A stretch of 64,000 nt of DNA from Magnetococcales bacterium (GCA_015228815.1 JADGCV010000009.1:1-64000); one strand, 5' to 3'; shown: positions 1-8,875, counted from the first letter of the stretch. The notes: a model not told the origin generated them from the letters alone. Numbers and translations are program-made.

Positions 1-103
1 AAAATCAAAAACAAAGTCAAAAACAAAGTCAAAACCCTGGGGGCAATCCCCCAGACCCCTTTTTTCTTTCAATAATTTTGATCTTTGGGGGTACCTGGGC
101 CGT
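1..103. repeat. Right end of a long palindromic repeat (copy R1, cut by window edge)
   Basis: The window opens inside an A-rich stretch (AAAATCAAAAACAAAGTC, partly duplicated) followed by GGGGGCAATCCCCCAG, CCCCTTTTTTCTTTCAATAAT and the end box GGTACCTGGGCCGT. The same order closes the copy at 51365-51754, so this is the right arm of a long version of that element. It lies downstream of the minus-strand flippase gene. Confidence 0.8.
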
Positions 104-125
104 GAAGATGATCGATCATCGATCA

Positions 126-1058
126 TCATCCCCGTTTCAGGACCCATCCGGTCCAGAATCCCATGAGGATGTCGCGCAGGACGTCAAGAATCCGAAACAG
201 GATGACGATCGCAAGCGCCGCATCCATCCCCACGACCGGCTCCAGACAGTAGACCAGAACCCCTTCGCGGATTCCGATTCCACCGGGGACGAAAAGGACG
301 AAAAAACCGGCGAGGATGGCGGCGGGAGTCGCGGTCAGGGCAGTGATGACGAGTGTGGACGAAAGAGGAACTCCGGTGGCCATGGCAATGGCGAGCAGCA
401 GCAAGCCGCTCAGGAACCACTGGCCGAGGGCAAACAGGGACAATCCGAAAAACCTCCAGGAACACAGATGCCCCGATCCCTGTTCGACGAGGAGGAATCC
501 TTTTTTCAAGGGTCCCCTGGCCCATGGTTTTGGATGGACCATCCCCTTCCGAAGGACAGGGCAGAGGACGAACCCGGTCACCACCAGAAGGGGGAGAAGC
601 CAGGCAAGGTGTCCCTGGAAGGGACCGGCCACCGCCAGCAGCAGGCCCGAAAGAAGGATGGCCAGTTGTTCAAGGGCCGTGGCGGTGGTGACCGCGGCGG
701 GAGTCCACCCCAGACGGCGGGCATGAAGACCGCGTCCAACCAGCCCCCACAGTTTTCCGGGGATGTATTTGGCCACGAGAAGGATGCCGACATGGGCCAG
801 GGCCAGACGATGGTCGAGGGGGTGGGGGATCATGGTCTGCAGGGCGCGTCGCCAGAGGAGGGCGGACCAGACGACCTGGAGGACTTCGAGCAGCAGGATC
901 GGAAGGAGAAGTTCGGGACGGTCCAGGGAAAGAGAATGATCGTCTCCGAGCGAAATCATTTTGAGGATCGCACCGCCGAGACCGATGACCAGGAACCCAT
1001 GAACGAGAATCGAACGCCAGGGAAGGGGGGGAAAAATGGATTCCTCGGGTTCGGACAT
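126..1058 (-). CDS. Flippase-like integral membrane protein (lysylphosphatidylglycerol synthase TM family)
   Basis: A 310-residue protein made almost entirely of hydrophobic helices, with a late PGGIGIREGVL motif. That motif is typical of the LPG_synthase_TM / UPF0104 family of flippase-like membrane proteins, which move lipids or act in envelope glycoconjugate assembly. The first ATG of the open frame (1148) would overlap the upstream epimerase gene, so I start at the ATG at 1058 (MSEPEESIF), 17 bases after the epimerase stop. It is the last gene of an apparent minus-strand operon (peptidase, epimerase, this gene) and is followed by repeat R1. Pairing with a UDP-GlcNAc epimerase suggests polysaccharide or glycolipid metabolism; the substrate cannot be read from sequence. 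Confidence 0.75.
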   Translation of the reverse strand: MSEPEESIFPPLPWRSILVHGFLVIGLGGAILKMISLGDDHSLSLDRPELLLPILLLEVLQVVWSALLWRRALQTMIPHPLDHRLALAHVGILLVAKYIPGKLWGLVGRGLHARRLGWTPAAVTTATALEQLAILLSGLLLAVAGPFQGHLAWLLPLLVVTGFVLCPVLRKGMVHPKPWARGPLKKGFLLVEQGSGHLCSWRFFGLSLFALGQWFLSGLLLLAIAMATGVPLSSTLVITALTATPAAILAGFFVLFVPGGIGIREGVLVYCLEPVVGMDAALAIVILFRILDVLRDILMGFWTGWVLKRG

Positions 1059-1075
1059 GGACGGGGGCGTCGGGA

Positions 1076-2164
1076 TCACAACAGCGTCGCCAGGTGATCG
1101 ACGATGATGCGGCTTGGCGATACCTCGGGCAAGGGCCGGGGATGCCATTGGCGATCGTGGTGCCGGTCCACGAAGGCATCGATGACGTTGGGATCGAGGT
1201 CGGCGATGATGGTCCCCTGATCCAAACCTTCGTGCCGTTCGGTCGCCTGGCGCAGCAGCAGACAGGGGAGTCCCAGGTAGGCCGCTTCTTCCTGGTTGCT
1301 GCCGCCGTCGGTCATGAGGAAGCGGGCGCGGCGCAATCGTTGGATGAAAGAGATGTAATCGGTCCGTTCCATCAGTGTCACGTTGCGATTGGTTTCGAGT
1401 CGGGACAGCCAGGGGGTGGATCGAAGTTTGGCGCGGGTGGCGGGATGGAGGACGAAATAAAGCTCGATCCGTCGGGAAACCCGTTCGATGGTTTCCATGA
1501 TGAAGCGGAAGCGGTGGCGGCTGGACAGATTCTCGAAGCGGTGGACCGAAACGACGGCAAAATTTTGTGAATTGGTTTTACAGGACAACGTGGCGTTTTC
1601 CTGGTTCAAGGCGAGGCGCAGGGTGTCGAGCAGGGTGTTGTGGTGGGTGTCGATGATGGTGTCGTGGCGGCGGGGGGAAAGGTTTTGCACGGCCCAGGAC
1701 CCGGGACAATAGAACACATCGGCGAGGCGGGACACCAGGATGCGGGTTGGTTCCTCGGGGAAGGGATGGAAAAGGTTGAAGGAGCGCAAGCCCGCCTCGA
1801 CATGGGCGACGGGGACCTGGGCCCCCTTGGCCATGATCGCTCCGGCCAGGGTGGACAAGGTATCGCCATGGACCAGAACGATTCGTGGTTTGGGATGCCA
1901 GAGGGTTTTCCTCCGTGAAACGCCGCTCTGCCACAGGAGCTTCCCCAACCATTGCAGAAGCCTGGATTGGGTATTGGCCTCCATGCGCGGGATGAGTTCG
2001 AGATCGGGAGGAGAGAGGGCGAAGCGGTCGAACAGGTCCTGCATGGTTTCGTGGTGTTGTCCGGTGAGGACCAGGTCGTGGGGGAGATGCCGGCGCCTCA
2101 ATTCGAGGAGGATCGGGGCCATTTTGATCAGTTGGGCTTTGGTACCCAGAATGATGCGAATCAT
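1076..2164 (-). CDS. wecB: UDP-N-acetylglucosamine 2-epimerase (non-hydrolysing, WecB-like)
   Basis: A 362-residue protein with the landmarks of non-hydrolysing UDP-GlcNAc 2-epimerases: a nucleotide-sugar fold start (MIRIILGTKAQLIKMAPI), VHGDTLST, the signature HVEAGLRSFN followed by PFPEE, and near the C-terminus DGGSNQEEA and ATERHEG, matching the UDP-binding DSGGxQEE and TTERPEG motifs. The family converts UDP-GlcNAc to UDP-ManNAc for surface polysaccharides in the cytoplasm. PFPEE is followed by PTR rather than the usual INR, so it is a divergent member. It starts 24 bases after the M48 peptidase stop and is followed by the flippase-like gene, consistent with one envelope operon. Confidence 0.85.
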   Translation of the reverse strand: MIRIILGTKAQLIKMAPILLELRRRHLPHDLVLTGQHHETMQDLFDRFALSPPDLELIPRMEANTQSRLLQWLGKLLWQSGVSRRKTLWHPKPRIVLVHGDTLSTLAGAIMAKGAQVPVAHVEAGLRSFNLFHPFPEEPTRILVSRLADVFYCPGSWAVQNLSPRRHDTIIDTHHNTLLDTLRLALNQENATLSCKTNSQNFAVVSVHRFENLSSRHRFRFIMETIERVSRRIELYFVLHPATRAKLRSTPWLSRLETNRNVTLMERTDYISFIQRLRRARFLMTDGGSNQEEAAYLGLPCLLLRQATERHEGLDQGTIIADLDPNVIDAFVDRHHDRQWHPRPLPEVSPSRIIVDHLATLL

Positions 2165-2188
2165 GAGTCGCTCGAAAGAAGATGATCG

Positions 2189-3595
2189 TCAACGCGATGA
2201 GCGTATCTTTTTTTGTTCATCCTCGAACCGTTTCAACTCGGTTCGGGCAATATCGTATTCCTGATCGGCACGGGTGAAATGGTCGAGGGCCGCGCGGTAG
2301 TGAAACAAGGTCATTTTTTCGTCCATCAGCAGGGCGTGATGTCGGGCCATCGCCAAATGGGCCGGACCCAGCCGCTCACGCTGCCCTTCGACCAATCCCA
2401 ATTGATACTGATAGTTCGGCACCATCGGCTTTTCCACCGTCAACCGCCGCAACGATCGTGCCGCCGCGTCGCGTTTTCCCCCCTCCGAGAAACTGACCGC
2501 CAGCCGATAGCGCAAATCGGGATTGTCGGGCTTGAGTTCCAGGGCTTGCAGAAAAACCTCCTCGGCAAGGGCCGGCTTTCCTTCGTCGAGCAACAACAAC
2601 CCCTTTTCTCTCAGAAACCAGGGATCCCGGGGATGGGTGGCAAGAAGGGCATCGATGTCGGCCAGGGCCTTTTTTGTTTCTCCGGCATAACGGTGAACCA
2701 TGGCCAGACCATAACGGGCTGAAATGTCATCGGGCCGCGTCTTCAAGCGGTTTTGCAAGAGCGTTTCCGCCTTGCGTGGATCGGTTTCGCTCGCGGCGAT
2801 CAGAAAAGCCTGAACCCGTCGCAGCGACTCCGGGGCGACGGGGGCGGCGCTGTTCGTGGTGGTACGAACGACGCTCGCCGTTCTTTCGGCGTCCAGGACC
2901 CGTTCGGCGCTCAAGGGATGGGTCAAAAGATAGGGGGCCGGCATGCTCGCCTTGCGCTGTTCCCCGAGAAGATGCCTGAGAAAGATGGCCATGCTCTCGG
3001 GATTGGTACCGGTCTTGGCCAGATAATGAATGGCAAGCCGATCCGCCTGGCTCTCTTTCTCCCGCATGGAATCGAGCATCATCGATTGCGCCGCCGCCGA
3101 ACTGCCAACCATGGCCGCTTCGGTGATCCGGTTGTTGCCCGACGCCACGCCCGCCGCAAGCCCCGCCACGGTGGCCAGAAGCGCCTGAATGGAAACCGAG
3201 CGCATCTCCTTTTGCAGCCGGACATGATGTCCCGCCGCCAGATGGGCCGTCTCATGCGCCATGACGCTGGCAAGCTCCTCGGGAGACTGGCATTGGTCCA
3301 CCAGGCCGCTGTTGAAAACCAGATGGCCGTTGGGCAGGGCCATGGCGTTGATCTGACTGTTGAGGATGATGTGAAACTGCACCGAGTCGGCGGGAAGTCC
3401 CGCGGCCTTGACCAGTGGTTTGCCCAAAGTATCCAGGAGTTCCTCGATTTCCGGACTGTCCAGGACCACGACCGTTTCCTTTCGCTCGGAGGCTTCGGCG
3501 GACGCAAGGAGAAACGAGCCGGCGAAAAAAAGGACCAGAAGTCCAGGCAAGGGACGAAACCGCGAAACAATAGGAAAAAAAGCGGCGACAGACAT
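2189..3595 (-). CDS. M48 family zinc metallopeptidase with C-terminal TPR repeats (BepA/YfgC-like)
   Basis: A 468-residue exported protein. Residues 12-34 form a signal peptide (RFRPLPGLLVLFFAGSFLLA) ending near ASAEA. The M48 zinc motif HETAH is at residues 114-118, with the downstream glutamate in KESQADRLA. The C-terminal half holds several TPR-like units (for example DISARYGLAMVHRYAGETKK). Proteins of this build act in the periplasm on outer-membrane protein and LPS-assembly quality control. The open frame begins at 3631 but the ATG at 3595 places the signal peptide correctly. It is first in the minus-strand operon with the epimerase and flippase-like genes. Confidence 0.88.
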   Translation of the reverse strand: MSVAAFFPIVSRFRPLPGLLVLFFAGSFLLASAEASERKETVVVLDSPEIEELLDTLGKPLVKAAGLPADSVQFHIILNSQINAMALPNGHLVFNSGLVDQCQSPEELASVMAHETAHLAAGHHVRLQKEMRSVSIQALLATVAGLAAGVASGNNRITEAAMVGSSAAAQSMMLDSMREKESQADRLAIHYLAKTGTNPESMAIFLRHLLGEQRKASMPAPYLLTHPLSAERVLDAERTASVVRTTTNSAAPVAPESLRRVQAFLIAASETDPRKAETLLQNRLKTRPDDISARYGLAMVHRYAGETKKALADIDALLATHPRDPWFLREKGLLLLDEGKPALAEEVFLQALELKPDNPDLRYRLAVSFSEGGKRDAAARSLRRLTVEKPMVPNYQYQLGLVEGQRERLGPAHLAMARHHALLMDEKMTLFHYRAALDHFTRADQEYDIARTELKRFEDEQKKIRSSR

Positions 3596-3750
3596 GGGGA
3601 ATACCTTGTGGCAGGTCGTGACGAAGGGCATGGAAAATTCAAGGCATGTTTTTTGCGTTCTTTCTCTCGTTTTTTCCGTTCCCTTTCGATCGCGGCGGCA
3701 GTAAAAGAGGCGCCAGATGGCAACCGGTGAAGATTTTCACCCATCGGCGG

Positions 3751-3803
3751 GGTTTTTGCGAGCATTAATCATGTGGAAGGGATTTTTGCGGGCATTCGTC
3801 ATG
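3751..3803. repeat. Two 23-bp direct repeats, 30-bp period
   Basis: GGTTTTTGCGAGCATTAATC-ATG (3751-3773) and GATTTTTGCGGGCATTCGTC-ATG (3781-3803) match at 19 of 23 positions, spaced three helical turns apart. They lie in the divergent gap between the M48 peptidase and the fliJ-like gene and could be an operator or a decayed start-site duplication. Confidence 0.5.
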
Positions 3804-3862
3804 AAACAGAGGTATCCTTCCATGAACCGGACGGTAGCGAAAATCAAGAGGGACGAGCAATC

Positions 3863-4300
3863 ATGAACCCGAACCGTTTTCGACGTCTGGTCGAACTGCG
3901 ACGGATCCGCGAAGAGACCGCCGCCAATGCCCTGGCACGGGTGATGGCCCGGATCCGGAAGGTCGAGGGGGAGATTGCCGGGCTCGATCGGGAGACGGAA
4001 GAGGAAAAAAGGATGGCCAAGGAAAACCTGGCCTCGGGCTGTCCCCTGTCGCCGAAAATGTACGAGGATTTTTTTCGTGGTCAGATGTGGCGGCGGCGGC
4101 GTATGGAAGAACACAAGGGGCGGTTGTTGCTCGAATCCCAATCGGCCAGGAAAAATTGGCTCGATGCCAGAACCCTGCTGGAACAGGCCGGGAAACTTGC
4201 CCAGAAGGCGGACGCTGTCCAAATCAAGGAAGAGCGGCGCAAGGAAGGCAAGGAATTGGACATGATGGGTGTTCTGGGAGCGTCGCATTCGATTTCGTAA
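3863..4300 (+). CDS. fliJ: FliJ-like flagellar export coiled-coil protein
   Basis: A 145-residue, highly charged, fully helical protein (NRFRRLVELRRIREETAA at the N-terminus) with FliJ length and composition. FliJ is the soluble stalk-like chaperone of the flagellar type III export ATPase. The identification rests on size, the long basic coiled coil, and position directly before a MotE-like gene and a flagellin array; there is no sharp signature motif. The open frame begins at 3773, but I choose the ATG at 3863 because it has a purine-rich AGAGGGA upstream and removes a non-helical extension. No FliI, FliH or other export genes are in the window. Confidence 0.6.
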   Translation: MNPNRFRRLVELRRIREETAANALARVMARIRKVEGEIAGLDRETEEEKRMAKENLASGCPLSPKMYEDFFRGQMWRRRRMEEHKGRLLLESQSARKNWLDARTLLEQAGKLAQKADAVQIKEERRKEGKELDMMGVLGASHSIS

Positions 4301-4328
4301 TCGCCAAAGCCAGTGACAGGAGGAATCC

Positions 4329-5069
4329 TTGACGTATCGGAAAAACACGACCAGTCCGGTCATGGCGCGGGGGCTGGAAAGGGGTTGCTCCTTTTGGGGG
4401 AACCGATTGTTGGTGTTTCCTGGATTTCCAGGCTGGGTGCTTTTCCTCTTCCTGTTCGCCGCGCCGGGTTGGACGGCGGATGCGGGCAAGGAGGTTCAGG
4501 CGCCACCCCAACAGGCGGGAGGCAGCGCCGTTGCCGCCGACAAGAAAAGTGGAACGGCCCAGGGGACGGTGCCCCAGGCCTCTTCCGTCGGACACGCCGC
4601 CAGCGCTCCCACGGCAAAAAAGGGGGATGAGGCCAAAATTCCCGCCAAAATTCCCCAAGACCCGCTTCATCTGCTGGACCTCCTGGAAAAACGGCGTCTG
4701 CTCCTGGAGGAACAGACACGACGCATGGAGGTGCGCGAAGGGGATCTCAAGCGCCTCGAGGAAAAACTGGCCGGTCGCATCGAAGCCCTGGAAAAACTTC
4801 GCGATGCCATCCGTGGTGACCTGGAACGCGAAAAACAGTTCGATGACGTCAATATCGCCCGGCTCGGAAAAATCTATACCAGCATGAAACCGGGAGCCGC
4901 CGCCGAAGGACTCAAGACCCTGGACCCCGATACGGCCGTCAAGGTGCTGAAGGTGATGCCCGAAAAGGTGGTGGCCAAAATCCTCAACAAAATGGATCCG
5001 CTCTCGGCGGGCCGTCTGGCCGATGAACTTGGCATGCCTCTGGCCGACAAGAGGCGGCGGGGCGAGTGA
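4329..5069 (+). CDS. MotE-like flagellar protein (MgtE N-terminal domain)
   Basis: A 246-residue protein with a membrane segment or signal at about residues 27-48 (PGWVLFLFLFAAPGW), an Ala/Pro-rich linker, a long coiled coil (LLDLLEKRRLLLEEQ onward) and a C-terminal MgtE_N-type helical domain (MKPGAAAEGL, LDPDTAVKVLKVMPEKV, ILNKMDPLSAGRL). This layout matches MotE, a periplasmic chaperone or scaffold of the alphaproteobacterial flagellar motor. The start is TTG at 4329: a strong AGGAGGA lies five bases upstream, while the first in-frame ATG (4362) has no such site. It follows fliJ by 28 bases and is likely cotranscribed with it. Confidence 0.75.
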   Translation: MTYRKNTTSPVMARGLERGCSFWGNRLLVFPGFPGWVLFLFLFAAPGWTADAGKEVQAPPQQAGGSAVAADKKSGTAQGTVPQASSVGHAASAPTAKKGDEAKIPAKIPQDPLHLLDLLEKRRLLLEEQTRRMEVREGDLKRLEEKLAGRIEALEKLRDAIRGDLEREKQFDDVNIARLGKIYTSMKPGAAAEGLKTLDPDTAVKVLKVMPEKVVAKILNKMDPLSAGRLADELGMPLADKRRRGE

Positions 5070-5358
5070 CCCTGCCAAACGCCGCGGATGAAAAAATAAC
5101 GAGACCCTCGAAAAAGATTCAGGAGACCCCCGAATGTTCCGATAAGGTCAGGGTGGGCGGGAATGTATCGCTTCTCCCCACCACCTTGAATCGGATCCTC
5201 AAGTGGCAGAAAAAAAGGTTCAGGAACGAACCGGAACATCCGATAAAAGGGTAAAGACAACATCGCACCGCTTGCGGTCGAAGTTGGCGCCGGCAGGATG
5301 CCGCGCACAGGGTGCGAAACCAAGGTTTCGCGGTACCTGAAGCAGGAACCTCGGGCTA

Positions 5359-5405
5359 GGGTTGGCCTGAATTTGAACGAACAACCCACCTCCATCCAGG
5401 GACGG
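5359..5405 (+). promoter_or_regulatory. Flagellin-type leader motif (orphan copy)
   Basis: Stem GGGTTG (5359-5364) pairs with CAACCC (5382-5387) across a 17-base loop; eight bases later comes the box CCAGGGACGG (5396-5405), 41 bases before the ATG at 5447. Stem, loop length, spacing and box match the leaders of the five flagellin genes, but no flagellin follows. Confidence 0.6.
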
Positions 5406-5446
5406 GTAATGAAACGGATTCGATCCGTATTCAGGAGGTGACGATC

Positions 5447-5560
5447 ATGTCCGCTTTTTTCCTCTCCCCCGGTCGGTTTCATCCAAGACCATCCCCAGTA
5501 CCACGCCTGTCCCGTCCGTACCATCGGAAACAAACCGACGAGCCGGGATCCAGGAACTGA
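5447..5560 (+). CDS. Possible 37-residue ORF behind an orphan flagellin-type leader
   Basis: ATG at 5447 is preceded at ideal spacing by AGGAGGTGA, the strongest Shine-Dalgarno in the window, and by the flagellin-type leader. The frame (MSAFFLSPGRFHPRPSP...) is rich in Pro, Arg and Ser, shows no flagellin similarity and ends at TGA 5558-5560. It may be a small protein or the shell of a decayed flagellin gene that kept its control region. Codon use does not help in such a short frame. Confidence 0.3.
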   Translation: MSAFFLSPGRFHPRPSPVPRLSRPYHRKQTDEPGSRN

Positions 5561-5819
5561 AATCAATCACATCGTCGCCACTCCAGGTTTCAGCGCGTCG
5601 CCATCGCCTCGCATGGAATCCGGGAGGGGGACCAAACACGATCATGATGTCGCGTTTTTCCATGTCTTGATGGTCGATCCCGAGATCGAACTGTCCAGGA
5701 AAGGGGTGATTGCATGATCAATCTAAAAAATTGATTAAACGTCAGGAAAAATAATCTTCTGCATTGCGATACGGCCAGCGTCCTTTGGATTGGGGTGCGG
5801 CAGGAATGATGACGGGTTG

Positions 5820-5860
5820 GGGCCAACCTGAGAAGAACGGCTCAAAAAGACCAGGGAAGG
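5820..5860 (+). promoter_or_regulatory. Leader motif of flagellin 1
   Basis: GGGCC (5820-5824) can pair with GGCTC (5839-5843) using one G-U pair; the 14-base loop ends in GAAC. The box CCAGGGAAGG (5851-5860) follows after seven bases and lies 40 bases before the flagellin ATG. Confidence 0.6.
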
Positions 5861-5900
5861 TTAATCAGAGGTCATTGATCACACTCAAGGAGGAATTTCC

Positions 5901-6749
5901 ATGGCTCTTTCCATCAACACCAATATGGCGGCATTGAACGCCCAACGTCAGCTCAACAAATCGACCGGCAGTCTGGGCAAGACGTTCGAGCGGCTTTCGT
6001 CGGGACTGAGGATCAATCGTGCGGCGGACGATGCGGCGGGATTGTCGATTTCGACGCGGATGACGGCCCAGATTCGCGGGACGAGTCAGGCGATGCGGAA
6101 TGCCAACGATGCGATTTCCGCGGTTCAGGTTGCCGATGGCGCCCTGGAGGAGACCACCAACGCCTTGCAGCGGATTCGCGAACTGGCGGTTCAGGGGGCC
6201 AATGATACGGTGATCGCGGGGGACCGGGAAGATATACAACTGGAGATCAGTCAGTTGGTTTATGAGGTACAACGGATTTCATCGCAGACAGAGTTCAACA
6301 ATCAGAGAATTGTCAACGGATCGTTTGCCACCAAAAAGTTTCATGTGGGGCCTGATGGCGGCCAGACGATTCAGGTGACGGTCAATGCGGCGAGCGTCAA
6401 GGCATTGGGGGTCAACTCGACCAATGCCAAACTCTACAGTGCGACGATGACGGCGGCCCAGATGCAATCGATGGCCAATGGTCTGATCGGGCGGGTCGAT
6501 TCGGCGTTGGATTCGGTGTCGGACATCCGCTCCAATCTTGGCGCCTACCAGAACCGGTTCGAAGCGGTGATTGCCAATCTGGGCAGTATTGTCGAGGCGA
6601 CCCAATCGGCGCGGTCGCGCATTCTTGATGCCGACATCGCCAGCGAAACGGCCAATCTGACCCGCAACGCCATTCTGCAACAGGCGGGAACGGCGATCCT
6701 GGCCCAGGCCAATCAACAACCGCAGATCGCCCTGCAATTGTTGGGTTGA
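5901..6749 (+). CDS. Flagellin 1 (type A)
   Basis: A 282-residue flagellin with conserved N-terminal ([49 protein letters not shown]) and C-terminal ([29 protein letters not shown]) D0/D1 helices. The centre is short and of type [24 protein letters not shown], then VNAASVKALGVNS, shared with flagellin 4. Secreted by the flagellar type III system and polymerised into the filament. AAGGAGG is well placed before the ATG. First of four canonical paralogues spaced about 1 kb apart, all in the same orientation. Confidence 0.97.
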   Translation: MALSINTNMAALNAQRQLNKSTGSLGKTFERLSSGLRINRAADDAAGLSISTRMTAQIRGTSQAMRNANDAISAVQVADGALEETTNALQRIRELAVQGANDTVIAGDREDIQLEISQLVYEVQRISSQTEFNNQRIVNGSFATKKFHVGPDGGQTIQVTVNAASVKALGVNSTNAKLYSATMTAAQMQSMANGLIGRVDSALDSVSDIRSNLGAYQNRFEAVIANLGSIVEATQSARSRILDADIASETANLTRNAILQQAGTAILAQANQQPQIALQLLG

Positions 6750-6798
6750 AGCGAAGGGAGATTCGTTCTCCCTCGGGTGAATGAAAGAAATCGAGGGG

Positions 6799-6845
6799 TT
6801 GGACCAGCCCCGGCTAATGAATGGTCCAAGCCTATCCACGGACGG
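6799..6845 (+). promoter_or_regulatory. Leader motif of flagellin 2
   Basis: A perfect seven-base stem TTGGACC (6799-6805) / GGTCCAA (6823-6829) with a 17-base loop ending TGAAT, then six bases and the variant box CCACGGACGG (6836-6845), 49 bases before the ATG. Confidence 0.65.
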
Positions 6846-6894
6846 ACGCGAAATGCGCGGCTGAAATTCAGGGCTGCATTCAAGGAGAAGTATC

Positions 6895-7734
6895 ATGGCA
6901 CTTTCGATCAATACCAATCTGGCCTCCATCAATGCCAATCGCCAACTGGGCAAATCGACGCTGGCTCTGGGAAAGACTTTTGAACGGCTTTCGTCGGGAT
7001 TGAGGATCAATCGTGCGGCGGACGATGCGGCGGGGTTGTCGATTTCGACCCGGATGACGGCCCAGTTGCGTGGTACCCAACAGGCGGTGCGCAATTCCAA
7101 CGATGCCATTTCATTGATCCAGGTTGCCGAAGGGGCGCTGGACGAAACGACCAACGCCTTGCAGCGGATTCGCGAACTGGCGGTCCAGGCGGCCAACGAT
7201 ACCCTCGTGGCCAGCGACCGTGCGGACCTTCAGGATGAGGTCAATCAACTGTTGTCGGAAATCGACCGCATTTCCATCGATACCGAGTTCAACAATCAGA
7301 AGTTGCTGAGTGGTGGTTATGAGACGGCGAAAAAGTTTCATGTCGGCCCCGATGGGGGACAGACCATTGCGGTCTCCATCATGCGCGCCACGACCACATC
7401 CCTGATCAGCGCCGCGGCGGCGGGCGCCGGCAGGGTGCTGATTTCCACCCAGACCCAGGCCAACCTTGTCATTGGCCGGATCGACAGCGCCCTGGATTCG
7501 GTTTCCGACATCCGTTCCAAGCTTGGCGCCTTCCAGAACCGGTTCGAGGCGGTGATCGCCAACTTGAGTTCCATCGCCGAGGGGACCGCTTCGGCCCGTT
7601 CACGGATTCTGGATGCCGACATCGCCGCCGAAACCGCTAATTTGACGCGGAATGCGATTCTGCAACAGGCGGGAACGGCGATTTTGGCCCAGGCCAACCA
7701 ACAACCTCAGATCGCCCTGCAACTTCTGGGTTGA
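6895..7734 (+). CDS. Flagellin 2 (type B)
   Basis: A 279-residue flagellin with the same D0/D1 ends as flagellin 1 but a type-B centre: [38 protein letters not shown] and [18 protein letters not shown], shared with flagellin 3. AAGGAG lies eight bases before the ATG. A 73-base run (7439-7511) is identical to flagellin 3 (8389-8461), pointing to recent gene conversion between these neighbours. Likely a structural filament subunit with its own leader. Confidence 0.97.
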   Translation: MALSINTNLASINANRQLGKSTLALGKTFERLSSGLRINRAADDAAGLSISTRMTAQLRGTQQAVRNSNDAISLIQVAEGALDETTNALQRIRELAVQAANDTLVASDRADLQDEVNQLLSEIDRISIDTEFNNQKLLSGGYETAKKFHVGPDGGQTIAVSIMRATTTSLISAAAAGAGRVLISTQTQANLVIGRIDSALDSVSDIRSKLGAFQNRFEAVIANLSSIAEGTASARSRILDADIAAETANLTRNAILQQAGTAILAQANQQPQIALQLLG

Positions 7735-7757
7735 GGATGACGAGGGGGGGAGGGTTT

Positions 7758-7800
7758 GGACCGGCCCTCGCAAATGAACGGTTCTGATTGCCAGGGAAGG
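7758..7800 (+). promoter_or_regulatory. Leader motif of flagellin 3
   Basis: GGACC (7758-7762) pairs with GGTTC (7780-7784) using one G-U pair across a 17-base loop ending TGAAC; six bases later CCAGGGAAGG (7791-7800), 44 bases before the ATG at 7845. Confidence 0.6.
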
Positions 7801-7844
7801 CAATGATCAATGGAATCATCGATTCCTCACTCATGGAGATTATG

Positions 7845-8684
7845 ATGGCACTCGCAATCAACACCAACATGGCTTCGATCAACGCCCAACGCCAACTGCA
7901 GAAATCGACCACCACTCTGGGCAAGACGTTTGAACGGCTTTCATCGGGATTGCGCATCAACCGTGCCGCGGATGACGCCGCGGGACTGTCCATCGGCACC
8001 CGGATGACGGCCCAGATGCGTGGCACCAATCAGGCGATCCGCAATGCCAACGATGCGATTTCCCTGGTTCAGGTGGCCGAGGGGGCGCTGGATGAAACCA
8101 CCAATGCCCTGCAACGGATCCGGGAACTGGCGGTTCAGTCGGCCAACGATACCCTGGTGGCCAGCGATCGGTCCGATTTGCAGGACGAGGTCAATCAACT
8201 GATGTCGGAAATCGATCGCATCGCCATCGATACCGAGTTCAACAATCAGAAACTTCTGAGCGGTGGGTATGAGACGGCGAAAAAGTTTCATGTCGGTCCC
8301 GACGGTGGCCAAACCATTGCGGTGTCGATCATGCGCGCCACGACCACATCCCTGATCAGTGCCGCAGCGGCAGGCGCCGGCAGGGTGTTGATTTCCACCC
8401 AGACCCAGGCCAACCTTGTCATTGGCCGGATCGACAGCGCCCTGGATTCGGTTTCCGACATTCGTGCCAAACTGGGTTCGTTCCAGAATCGTTTCGAAGC
8501 GGTGATCGCCAATCTGGGGAGCATCGTCGAGGGAACTTCCGCCGCCCGGTCGCGCATCATGGATGCCGACATTGCTTCCGAGACCGCCAATCTGACGCGG
8601 AATGCGATTCTGCAACAGGCGGGGACGGCGATCTTGGCCCAGGCCAATCAACAACCCCAGATTGCACTGCAATTGTTGGGTTGA
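7845..8684 (+). CDS. Flagellin 3 (type B)
   Basis: A 279-residue flagellin starting [15 protein letters not shown]. The open frame reaches back to 7788, but GGAG at 7835-7838 and paralogue alignment fix the start at 7845. The centre is type B ([25 protein letters not shown]), nearly identical to flagellin 2. The C-terminal end carries the standard [19 protein letters not shown] helix and QIALQLLG terminus. Flagellar filament subunit; third of the array. Confidence 0.97.
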   Translation: MALAINTNMASINAQRQLQKSTTTLGKTFERLSSGLRINRAADDAAGLSIGTRMTAQMRGTNQAIRNANDAISLVQVAEGALDETTNALQRIRELAVQSANDTLVASDRSDLQDEVNQLMSEIDRIAIDTEFNNQKLLSGGYETAKKFHVGPDGGQTIAVSIMRATTTSLISAAAAGAGRVLISTQTQANLVIGRIDSALDSVSDIRAKLGSFQNRFEAVIANLGSIVEGTSAARSRIMDADIASETANLTRNAILQQAGTAILAQANQQPQIALQLLG

Positions 8685-8830
8685 TCGCGGCCCTTCCCCC
8701 GGCAGCGTCCATACCGGTGTCGGCGCGGCATTGAATGTCCGACCGGCGCCGGGTGGACCGGCAACATGATGGCCCGGTTCAAAGGGTTCGTGGATGCCAG
8801 GGGCGGCGTTGCCCGATCGACGAGGGTATG

Positions 8831-8875
8831 AGGCCGGCCCGCGTCAAAAAGAACGGCTTTGTTTTCCAGGGAAGG
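8831..8875 (+). promoter_or_regulatory. Leader motif of flagellin 4
   Basis: AGGCCG (8831-8836) pairs with CGGCTT (8854-8859), one G-U, across a 17-base loop ending GAA; six bases later CCAGGGAAGG (8866-8875), 45 bases before the ATG at 8921. The stem bases differ from those of flagellin 2 at paired positions, as compensatory change would give. Confidence 0.65.

Larger units (their letters stand above)
5070..5900 (+). other. Long intergenic region between motE-like gene and first flagellin
   Basis: No large gene is convincing here. The region holds a short dyad GCGAAACC-AA-GGTTTCGC (5314-5331), a leader motif (5359-5405) in front of a 37-codon ORF, an AT-rich stretch at about 5719-5760 that may hold the first flagellin's promoter, and the leader motif of that flagellin (5820-5860). 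Two CCGATAA strings (5139-5145, 5240-5246) resemble a sigma-28 -10 box but have no matching -35 at the right distance. The extra leader hints that a flagellin unit once lay here. Confidence 0.5.

Noticed and set aside
5137-5246. Sigma-28 promoters from two CCGATAA strings
   Set aside because: No TAAA-type -35 element lies at the required distance in either case.
4874-5566. 230-codon minus-strand ORF reaching into the motE-like gene
   Set aside because: Overlaps the conserved MgtE_N-type domain, shows no domain, and the region upstream is better explained as flagellin control sequence.
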